From NCBI GenBank assembly GCA_000435535.1, contig FR884540.1, forward strand, positions 14,515 through 25,521: DNA of 11,007 bases. The letters run 5' to 3'. The notes under the pieces were generated by a model. The model was given only the letters and a program-made list of their open reading frames with translations, was not told the DNA's origin and searched no databases. This document shows, in pieces, positions 6,440-11,007 of the stretch (position 1 is the first letter of the stretch; every line of letters begins with the position of its first letter). Origin of the DNA: Clostridium sp. CAG:575 (GTDB lineage Bacteria > Bacillota > Clostridia > TANB77 > CAG-508). The position numbers and the translations under genes are program-made.

Positions 6440-7234
6440 ATGAAGAAAGTATTAGATAATGTCAGCTTATATTTTTCATTATTAAAAGTATCTTTAAAAG
6501 AAATATTGATATATAGAATAGATTGCATTGTTGGAATTTTTTCTCAACTTATTGTGCAACTTGTAAGTTTAATATTTATATTTGTAGTATTTCAAAACAC
6601 AGAAAATATTGCTGGTTGGAATTTCAAACAAATATTACTATTGTTTGGAGTAACGAGAATACCAATAGGAATTGCAGGATATTGTTTTGATGCATTATAT
6701 GATATTGGACCCAAATACATAAGAAATGGAGATTTTGATAAAATGTTATTAAGACCTATCCACCCATTAATATCTATTATAGGAGCTTCTAGGGAATTTG
6801 TATCAATAGCAGATTTTGTTCTAGGACTAGGTATAACAATTTGTATGTTAATCCAACTTTCAATACCAATAACAGCAATATTAATCATAAAAATAGTATT
6901 TTTTAGTATAGTTGGTGCTTTGATAATTGGTGCTATCAATACAATATTTAGCATTTCATCATTTTGGACATATAGGTCTAATGAAGTAATATGGTCATTT
7001 TATAGAATGTATACATTTACAGAATATCCAATAACTATATACAATAAATTTATAAGAATATTAATAACAGTAATTTTACCATTTGCATTTGTTTCATATT
7101 ATCCAACAATGGCATATTTAGGACTTAATACTTATATGATATATTTATCTCCTATTATAGCAATTATTCTATGGATAATTGCAGTAAAATTATGGAATTT
7201 AGCATTAAATAAATATAGAAGCACAGGTACTTAA
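6440..7234 (+). CDS. ABC-2 exporter permease subunit (COG3694 type)
   Basis: This 264-residue membrane protein has about six hydrophobic segments. It carries the family loop I-R-N-G-D-F-D-K-M-L-L-R-P (94-106) and the C-terminal L-P-F-A-F-V-S-Y-Y-P-T-M-A-Y-L motif (213-227) of COG3694/ABC2_membrane_6 permeases. It completes the exporter with the preceding ATPase and permease. ATG 6440 is preferred to the in-frame ATG at 6428 because GGAGG (6430-6434) lies 5 nt before it, and it then starts 1 bp after the previous stop codon. A strong hairpin terminator follows directly, closing the operon. Confidence 0.9.
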   Translation: MKKVLDNVSLYFSLLKVSLKEILIYRIDCIVGIFSQLIVQLVSLIFIFVVFQNTENIAGWNFKQILLLFGVTRIPIGIAGYCFDALYDIGPKYIRNGDFDKMLLRPIHPLISIIGASREFVSIADFVLGLGITICMLIQLSIPITAILIIKIVFFSIVGALIIGAINTIFSISSFWTYRSNEVIWSFYRMYTFTEYPITIYNKFIRILITVILPFAFVSYYPTMAYLGLNTYMIYLSPIIAIILWIIAVKLWNLALNKYRSTGT

Positions 7235-7235
7235 A

Positions 7236-7289
7236 TTTATAAATAGAAATAGCAAAAGAATATAACTTTTGCTATCTTTTATTTATAAA
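7236..7289. terminator. Bidirectional terminator after exporter and relaxase genes
   Basis: An inner 9-bp stem TAGCAAAAG/CTTTTGCTA (7250-7258 with 7266-7274) is extended by an outer 10-bp stem TTTATAAATA/TATTTATAAA (7236-7245 with 7280-7289). The inner stem is followed by TCTTTTATTT in the plus direction, and by a T-rich outer arm in the minus direction. It lies between two convergent genes and would serve both. Confidence 0.75.
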
Positions 7290-7297
7290 TGATTAGT

Positions 7298-8182
7298 TTA
7301 TAATTCTAAATCCCATTCTTTTTCTCTCTTTTCATGATTAAGTTGTTTTACTGGATCAATAAAAGTACGAGTTTCTTTTTCAAAATTTCTAACTAGTTCT
7401 TTAGATTCTCCAATGCCAAATTTATGACAAATCCAAACTATAAATTTATCAACAGTTTCATAAAATTTATCTATTATTTTGTGTAAATGAGTATTTTCTT
7501 TTTCTAAACTTTTGATTTTATTTTTATATTTCCATTCAATATCAAATTCCTTTTCCTTATATTCTGCTTTCATATTGTTTACTTGATTATGAAGTTCTCT
7601 ATTATCAGCAAGTATGGAATCTCTTTCTTTTTGATATTTTTCAGCCTTATTAACTAAATTTACTTGTTTTGATAATTCATTATGCAATTTTAGATTTTCT
7701 TGATACAATTTCATAATTTTATCATCTTTTGGTTTAATAATTTCATTTTCAACTTTTTCTCTATTAAGTTTTATGAGTTTAATATCATTTATATTTGGTG
7801 TTTGTGGTAATTCTAGTTTGATATTATCTAAGACCTTTTTAGTATTTTCAAAATTACATACAAATTTATAACTTTCTTTGAAATATCTTTTTGTTTCTTC
7901 TAAACCAATTTTATTAAAAAAAGCATTATCAGAAGTAATCATCATTTCACACATGATATTACTATTACTTCTAATAGTGCCTTTTAAATCATATTCCTTT
8001 TTCATTTTATCAAATTCTTTTATATAAGTTAATTCATTTTTCTTACACCAAAAATTAAGATGTGTTCTTGTAGGGTCAATATCTTTATTAGAATGACCTT
8101 TTGACCTTCTATCATTGTGAATGTATGATCCTTGTGCATCCACTCTTGTTAATTTATCATTTCTTATAATAGCATAACTCAT
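7298..8182 (-). CDS. mobV: MobV-family relaxase (Pre/Mob), internally deleted
   Basis: The N-terminus has the MobV signature: M-S-Y-A-I-I-R (1-7), I-H-N-D-R-R (21-26), S-N-K-D-I-D (31-36) and I-T-S-D-N-A-F-F (82-89). His22 aligns by position with the catalytic His22 of pMV158 MobM, the nicking residue of this family. After F-K-E-S-Y-K-F-V (101-108) a normal MobV continues to the H-x-D-E-x-x-P-H-x-H metal site and about 100 more residues. Here the sequence passes at F-E-N (111-113) straight into the coiled-coil tail (about 145-240) and the conserved end D-P-V-K-Q-L-N-H-E (276-284). The frame is intact at 294 residues, against 400 or more normally. It probably cannot nick DNA alone but might still bind oriT. 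The start ATG has AAGGAGG 11 nt upstream. Confidence 0.88.
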   Translation of the reverse strand: MSYAIIRNDKLTRVDAQGSYIHNDRRSKGHSNKDIDPTRTHLNFWCKKNELTYIKEFDKMKKEYDLKGTIRSNSNIMCEMMITSDNAFFNKIGLEETKRYFKESYKFVCNFENTKKVLDNIKLELPQTPNINDIKLIKLNREKVENEIIKPKDDKIMKLYQENLKLHNELSKQVNLVNKAEKYQKERDSILADNRELHNQVNNMKAEYKEKEFDIEWKYKNKIKSLEKENTHLHKIIDKFYETVDKFIVWICHKFGIGESKELVRNFEKETRTFIDPVKQLNHEKREKEWDLEL

Positions 8183-8230
8183 ATTTTCTTGTACCTCCTT
8201 TTTTGCTCAAGATATTCTTTGAATGTCTAA

Positions 8231-8281
8231 CATACTAGACAAACAAGTTTGTCGTATGGCAGGGTTTGCAACCCCACACCC
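8231..8281. other. Probable origin of transfer (oriT) of the MobV relaxase
   Basis: Just upstream of the relaxase gene, CATAC-(TA)-GACAAAC pairs with GTTTGTC-GTATG around an AA loop (8231-8244 with 8247-8258), a 12-bp stem with a 2-nt bulge. It is followed by GGGTT-TGC-AACCC (8262-8274) and a C-rich run CCCCACACCCC. MobV oriTs sit directly upstream of their mob gene and consist of such inverted repeats. This stretch is also clearly less A/T-rich than the DNA around it. The nick site cannot be named from sequence alone. Confidence 0.5.
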
Positions 8282-8282
8282 C

Positions 8283-8350
8283 AAAACCTAAAAAATTGCT
8301 ATAGGCATTTTTAGGTTTTTCATAAAAATTTGCTTGTCGCAATTTTTATG
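8283..8350. repeat. Two adjacent long inverted repeats beside oriT
   Basis: AAAACCTAAAAA (8283-8294) is complementary to TTTTTAGGTTTT (8308-8319). Starting 2 bp later, CATAAAAATT-T-GC (8321-8333) pairs with GC-AATTTTTATG (8339-8350) around a TTGTC loop, leaving one bulged T. They may be part of an extended oriT, a single-strand origin, or leader hairpins in the relaxase mRNA. Confidence 0.6.
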
Positions 8351-8385
8351 AATGTGAGCAAAAAAATAAATTTTTTACTCATAAG

Positions 8386-8407
8386 AAAAAAGCACTTATG
8401 CTTTTTT
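8386..8407. terminator. Short hairpin terminator, symmetrical
   Basis: AAAAAAGC (8386-8393) pairs with GCTTTTTT (8400-8407) around ACTTAT. The outer pairs provide a T-run in either direction, but the G/C part is only 2 bp, so it is a weak terminator at best. Confidence 0.35.
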
Positions 8408-8674
8408 GTATTCACTTTAGCAGATTAAAGTAGAAACCGTCGGTCGTTCGCCTTGTTTCATAGGTAGTCTAGTAAGTAGTGATATTACTACTATAATTGC
8501 CGATACATTTAAGTATCTTTGTTCATACTTGCCCAAACTTTTTACAATTACAAATTCATATCAAATATGCCACCAAATACTCTTTTATTTATTGTGAGTC
8601 TGTGTTCTAAAATCTCACTCACGCACTTTGTATAATTAGACTACTTATACAAATACGAATGAACTTTATAGCAT
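8386..8674 (-). ncRNA. Candidate structured small RNA
   Basis: An extended -10 promoter on the minus strand would start a transcript near 8674, and a hairpin followed by T's could end it near 8386. Within it are stems TTGTATAA/TTATACAA (8628-8635 with 8645-8652), GTGAG/CTCAC (8594-8598 with 8614-8618), GATAC/GTATC (8502-8506 with 8513-8517), AGTAGT/ACTACT (8475-8480 with 8487-8492) and ACTTTA/TAAAGT (8414-8419 with 8426-8431). The loop of the first stem (TAGACTAC, 8637-8644) is complementary to GTAGTCTA at 8464-8471, so a pseudoknot is possible. No known RNA family was recognised. The same structure could instead be a plasmid-type single-strand replication origin. Confidence 0.3.
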
Positions 8675-8680
8675 CGGCTC

Positions 8681-8689
8681 ATTATACCA
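8681..8689 (-). promoter_or_regulatory. Extended -10 promoter element, minus strand
   Basis: On the minus strand the sequence reads TGGTATAAT, a TGn motif joined to a perfect -10 hexamer (8681-8686). No good -35 lies at the standard distance, as is common for extended -10 promoters. It would produce the candidate small RNA and could read on toward the relaxase gene about 490 bp away. Confidence 0.4.
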
Positions 8690-8727
8690 AACACTTTTTA
8701 AGAGGTGTTGCATTTCTCTTTTTAAAC

Positions 8728-8765
8728 AAAAAAGACTACCTGTAGCTTTAAAACTACAAGTAGTC
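8728..8765 (-). terminator. Intrinsic terminator, minus strand
   Basis: GACTAC-c-TGTAG (8734-8745) pairs with CTACA-a-GTAGTC (8754-8765), an 11-bp stem with one mismatch. In the minus direction it is followed at once by TTTTTT (8733-8728), a textbook intrinsic terminator. No gene now ends at it, so it is probably left over from a gene deleted between here and the right attachment site. It would also insulate the relaxase region from transcription entering from the host side. Confidence 0.75.
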
Positions 8766-8872
8766 CAAGTTTATTCTATTTAATTAGCTCTCACAATCGA
8801 TTTTATGCCATTTTATTGTGAAAATAGAGTAATTTTACCATAAAAATTTTATAGAAAATTTTCAAAAACTAT

Positions 8873-8900
8873 TTATCAATAGTAGATTATCTGTTATAAT
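8873..8900 (+). promoter_or_regulatory. Outward-facing promoter near the right end
   Basis: TTATCA (8873-8878) lies 16 bp before a perfect TATAAT (8895-8900), which is also preceded by TG in the extended -10 position (TGTTATAAT). Transcription would begin near 8907 and run rightward across the right attachment site into the pseudopilin gene at 9140. No plus-strand terminator was seen between them. Confidence 0.55.
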
Positions 8901-8914
8901 ATACCCAATAAAGC

Positions 8915-8935
8915 ATCTAACCAATATCTAACCAA
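8915..8935. repeat. 10-bp direct repeat, 11-bp period, beside promoter
   Basis: ATCTAACCAA occurs at 8915-8924 and again at 8926-8935, one helical turn apart. A partial inverted copy GTTAGAT lies further right, near 8980. The sites begin about 8 bp after the predicted start of the outward promoter. Repeated sites on one DNA face close to an attachment site suit an integrase arm site, an excisionase site or an operator. Confidence 0.55.
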
Positions 8936-9070
8936 ATGATATAAAAATGTGTTATTTTATAATTAGTGTTAAATGTTAAGTTAGATAAAATTGGGGTTAA
9001 AATTGCTTGATTTAGAGCCGTTTTAAGAGATATTATATAACAATAATAATATATATGAAACACTTATAAA

Positions 9071-9117
9071 GACTCTGACTCCGACATTCCTGTGTTCGAA
9101 TCACAGTACCCCAGCCA
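9071..9117 (+). repeat. Right attachment site, duplicated tRNA-Gln 3' half
   Basis: This is an exact copy of 2461-2507. It starts in the anticodon stem and ends at CCA, so it lacks the acceptor 5' strand and the D-arm and is not a tRNA gene. It marks the junction back to host DNA. The host sequence resumes 22 bp before the pseudopilin start codon. Confidence 0.9.
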
Positions 9118-9139
9118 AATAAATTATAGGAGAATACAA

Positions 9140-9919
9140 ATGAAAACTCAAAAAGGTATTACATTAATTGCATTAGTTGTAACAATAGTAGTACTATTAA
9201 TATTATCTACAGTAGGAATTACAGCAGGAATGTCAACATATGAATCTTCAAAATTTACAGCTTTTACAACAGAATTAGAAATGATGCAAACGCAAGTAAA
9301 TGAATGGAATCAAAAATATTTAGATGGGGATATAGCAGTTTTAGAATTAGGAAAAGAACTTAATAATTCAGATATAGAACAAAAGACTTTTAGAGAGGCT
9401 AATATAACTGATACTACTGGGTATAGATATTTTGATAAAGAAACCATTTCTAAAGTTGGGCTAGAGGGAATAAGAAGAGAATTTTTAGCAAATATAGCTA
9501 AAAGAATTGTTATTTGTTATGGTGGTTATACATATAAGGATAAAACTTATTATACTATAAATCAGTTACCTAACAGTTTGTATAATGTTAATTATGTTGA
9601 TAAAACATCTGGAAATATTGTGGTTGGAAATGTTTATGTAGAAGCAAATGATGATAATTCTTGGGATGTTTATATAAAAAATGTGCAATATCCACAATAT
9701 GTGTCTAAAGCAAAAATAGAATACCAAAAAAGTGAAAGTACTTATTGGAATGTAGTACAAGGAAATAAATTTACAGTAAGAGAGCCTGGAATTTATTATA
9801 TTAGAATAACAGTTGCAAATAGCAATATTAATATAGTTGATTCTATAGGAAATGTGTATAGTGATAATAAAATACAAATTACTATAAAGAGTGAGACAGA
9901 AACTGAAAATAAAAATTAA
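9140..9919 (+). CDS. Type IV pilin-like (pseudopilin) protein
   Basis: This 259-residue protein begins MKTQKG, then ITLIALVVTIVVLLIL, the prepilin leader plus hydrophobic helix cleaved by prepilin peptidase after Gly6. Position 5 of the mature protein is Ala instead of the usual Glu, a common clostridial variant that may alter subunit docking. A coiled/helical part follows (to about 60), and a beta-rich C-terminal domain (about 155-250) contains K-F-T-V-R-E-P-G-I-Y-Y-I-R-I, an Ig-like strand pattern. It is probably a minor pilin or type II secretion-like surface subunit; no assembly ATPase or peptidase is nearby. ATG 9140 has AGGAG (9128-9132) 7 nt upstream; the in-frame GTG at 9092 lies inside the tRNA-derived repeat. 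The empty site would place this gene 32 bp after the tRNA. Confidence 0.85.
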   Translation: MKTQKGITLIALVVTIVVLLILSTVGITAGMSTYESSKFTAFTTELEMMQTQVNEWNQKYLDGDIAVLELGKELNNSDIEQKTFREANITDTTGYRYFDKETISKVGLEGIRREFLANIAKRIVICYGGYTYKDKTYYTINQLPNSLYNVNYVDKTSGNIVVGNVYVEANDDNSWDVYIKNVQYPQYVSKAKIEYQKSESTYWNVVQGNKFTVREPGIYYIRITVANSNINIVDSIGNVYSDNKIQITIKSETETENKN

Positions 9920-9950
9920 AAAAGTGCTTAATTCAAAATTAAGCACTTTT
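9920..9950. terminator. Bidirectional terminator, pseudopilin and CDF genes
   Basis: A perfect 14-bp stem AAAAGTGCTTAATT (9920-9933) with AATTAAGCACTTTT (9937-9950) closes on a 3-nt loop. It starts right after the pseudopilin stop codon, and its A/T-rich outer arms give a T-run in both directions. The CDF gene converges from the right and ends at 9970. Confidence 0.85.
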
Positions 9951-9969
9951 AAGGATTAAAGAGAGAAAA

Positions 9970-10833
9970 TTATATTGGATTAACATGTACAATAGTTTTA
10001 TAAATATTATTAAGTTTGCTAACATCTTTTTCTAAAGAATCAGCTAATTTATGACTTTCAAATGTAGGCATATTACCATCTAAGCCGATGGTAATAAAAA
10101 TAATATATTGAGATCCAATTGGAGTAGATGAAATATTATCTACTTTTTTTATTTCTGAATAAGTGTGAATAATATCCATAATTATATTTTTAGTTTTCTC
10201 ATCAACAGAGATGTCCATTAAAACATTGTAACTTTCCATAAAGATTGTTATTCCAGTATAAGCAATCCAAAGTGAAATTCCAATACCAACAACACTATCA
10301 AACCAATGAATACCAAATAATGTTAGAATAATAGAAAGTAATGTAAAACTTGTTACAATGCAATCATTCCTATGGTCTTGCATATTTGATTCTAATAAAA
10401 TGTTTGAATATTTTTTGGTTGTTTTTTGTGTATAAAGAAATAATGAAAATTTTGTAATAATTGTAATTATACAAACAACAACTAGTAGCCAAGAAAATTG
10501 TAATTGACTTCCTAAAATTAAAGTTTGAAAAGAGTCAAATAATAGTTTAGATGCAACTAATATCATAGAAATTGCAATAAACATAGAAAAAATATATTCA
10601 GCTTTTCCATGTCCAAAATTATGGTCTTCATCATTTGGAACACTTGCAATTTTATTTCCAATAAAAGTCATAAGGGATGCAAAAATATCGCCTGCACTAT
10701 TTAAACTATCTGCAATCATAGCTTGACTTTTGAATGTAAAGCCAACAAATGCTTTTAAAATAAGCAGAAATATATTTCCTAAAATGCCGAATATTCCACA
10801 TTTCTTTGTAATTTTAAATCTTTCGTTATCCAT
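9970..10833 (-). CDS. Cation diffusion facilitator, probably Mn(II) exporter
   Basis: This 287-residue inner-membrane antiporter of the CDF family exports divalent metal in exchange for protons. It has about six transmembrane helices (residues 14-205) and a cytosolic C-terminal domain (about 210-287). Helix 2 has A-D-S-L-N-S-A-G-D with N45-x-x-x-D49, and helix 5 has D153-H-R-N-D157. This N-x-x-x-D/D-x-x-x-D pair is the pattern of bacterial Mn(II) exporters such as MntE, whereas Zn(II) transporters usually carry His at these first positions. The H-G-K-A-E-Y motif (75-80) after helix 2 is also typical. Length matches the family. AAGGTG lies 7 nt before the ATG. It is a host gene outside the element, transcribed alone toward the pseudopilin gene. 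Confidence 0.9.
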   Translation of the reverse strand: MDNERFKITKKCGIFGILGNIFLLILKAFVGFTFKSQAMIADSLNSAGDIFASLMTFIGNKIASVPNDEDHNFGHGKAEYIFSMFIAISMILVASKLLFDSFQTLILGSQLQFSWLLVVVCIITIITKFSLFLYTQKTTKKYSNILLESNMQDHRNDCIVTSFTLLSIILTLFGIHWFDSVVGIGISLWIAYTGITIFMESYNVLMDISVDEKTKNIIMDIIHTYSEIKKVDNISSTPIGSQYIIFITIGLDGNMPTFESHKLADSLEKDVSKLNNIYKTIVHVNPI

Positions 10834-10859
10834 ATATAATCACCTTAAAAGTAATATTT

Positions 10860-10905
10860 TTTGTTGTTATTATAAAATGATAAACTTAAAAATTTTAACA
10901 ACAAA
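10860..10905 (-). promoter_or_regulatory. Promoter of CDF gene flanked by inverted repeat
   Basis: TTTGTTGTTA (10860-10869) is exactly complementary to TAACAACAAA (10896-10905). On the minus strand a perfect TATAAT lies at 10874-10869, with a weak -35 TTAAAA (10898-10893) 18 bp upstream, so the two repeat arms bracket and partly overlap the promoter. This could be an operator for a metal-responsive repressor. The leader is too short for a manganese riboswitch. Confidence 0.45.
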
Positions 10906-11007
10906 TTTAAAAAGTATTATATCATATTTTATTAAAAAATACTAGCAAAAATGAATAAAATATAGTAGAATAAGAAAAGCAAAGTTACAGTTCAGTAAGA
11001 AAATATA
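10906..11007. other. Right edge, no gene recognised
   Basis: A/T-rich intergenic DNA. A loose inverted repeat AAGTATT/AATACT flanks a run of A's and T's near 10911-10943. A possible -10 TAGAAT near 10967 could belong to a plus-strand gene beyond the window. Nothing firmer can be said. Confidence 0.4.

Larger units (their letters stand above)
8183..9070. other. Non-coding right end of the element
   Basis: No convincing gene of more than a few dozen codons occurs here on either strand. The relaxase-proximal 260 bp hold a chain of inverted repeats including the probable oriT. The middle (about 8386-8690) could encode a structured small RNA. A minus-strand terminator lies at 8728-8765, and an outward promoter with direct repeats lies at 8873-8935. 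Also present are an inverted repeat TCACAAT/ATTGTGA (8791-8797 with 8815-8821) and a weak second outward promoter, TTGATT (9007-9012) 18 bp before TATTAT (9031-9036). Whatever gene once ended at the 8765 terminator is gone. Confidence 0.7.
2461..9117. mobile_element. Decaying integrative mobilizable element in tRNA-Gln
   Basis: The boundaries are an exact 47-bp direct repeat of the tRNA-Gln 3' half (2461-2507 and 9071-9117). Next to the left repeat is the C-terminal part of a tyrosine integrase reading toward the repeat, the usual arrangement for tRNA-targeting elements. A MobV relaxase with palindromic DNA before its start marks it as mobilizable by helper elements. Cargo is an AlbA_2-type regulator plus a three-gene ABC exporter. 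The integrase lacks its N-terminus and most of its catalytic domain, no excisionase is seen, and the relaxase lacks its metal-binding block. The element is therefore probably fixed in place unless helped in trans, and at about 6.6 kb it is likely a deletion derivative of a larger element. Confidence 0.88.

Noticed and set aside
9071..9117. Second tRNA-Gln gene
   Set aside because: Only the 3' half is present; the acceptor 5' strand and D-arm are replaced by unrelated sequence, so it is the duplicated attachment site.
9092..9139. Upstream GTG start for the pseudopilin gene
   Set aside because: It lies inside the tRNA-derived repeat and would bury the prepilin leader. ATG 9140 has a proper ribosome site and gives a canonical leader.
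10730..10945. Plus-strand gene over the CDF start
   Set aside because: It is antisense to the well-supported CDF N-terminus, lacks a ribosome site and shows no recognisable protein features.
10834..10960. Manganese (yybP-ykoY) riboswitch before the CDF gene
   Set aside because: The leader downstream of the likely promoter is about 30 nt, far too short, and none of the conserved riboswitch loops is visible.

Overview
The window is very AT-rich and has strong AGGAGG-type Shine-Dalgarno sites, short intergenic gaps and low-GC Firmicutes gene families: a TasA-like surface protein, a clostridial-W-like protein, a pseudopilin beginning KGITLIALVVTI, and a MobV relaxase. TGG encodes tryptophan and TGA is read as a stop, so the standard code applies. 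It looks like chromosome of an anaerobic, probably gut-type, member of the Clostridia. That placement is inferred from protein style, not from a marker gene.

Host left flank (1-2432). The end of an unidentified gene is followed by a membrane-anchored TasA/camelysin-like protein (85-720). Next come a 60-bp tandem repeat whose two units each form a long A/T hairpin, and a large secreted Ig-like/ChW-like protein. The reading frame of that protein begins at ATC (865), placed correctly behind a perfect Shine-Dalgarno site. An intact tRNA-Gln(CTG) with its own promoter closes the flank.

Inserted element (about 2461-9117). The last 47 bp of the tRNA gene recur exactly at 9071-9117. These two copies are the att sites of an element that integrated into the 3' half of tRNA-Gln. 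Between them lie the C-terminal stub of a tyrosine integrase ending 5 bp from the left repeat, and a frameshifted remnant gene. A tight four-gene operon follows, encoding an AlbA_2/Schlafen-like ATPase regulator and a three-subunit ABC-2 exporter of the COG4586/COG4587/COG3694 type. Convergent to it is a MobV relaxase gene. About 890 bp of non-coding DNA full of inverted repeats completes the element. It holds a probable oriT, a possible small RNA, a minus-strand terminator and an outward-facing promoter. The integrase is truncated and the relaxase lacks its metal-binding H-x-D-E-x-x-P-H-x-H block, so this is a decaying integrative mobilizable element still carrying an intact exporter cargo.

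Host right flank (9118-11007). In the empty site the pseudopilin gene (9140-9919) would start 32 bp after the tRNA CCA. It now lies behind the element and may be transcribed from the element's outward promoter. It shares a bidirectional terminator with a convergent Mn-type cation diffusion facilitator gene, whose promoter is flanked by a 10-bp inverted repeat. The last 100 bp hold no recognisable gene.
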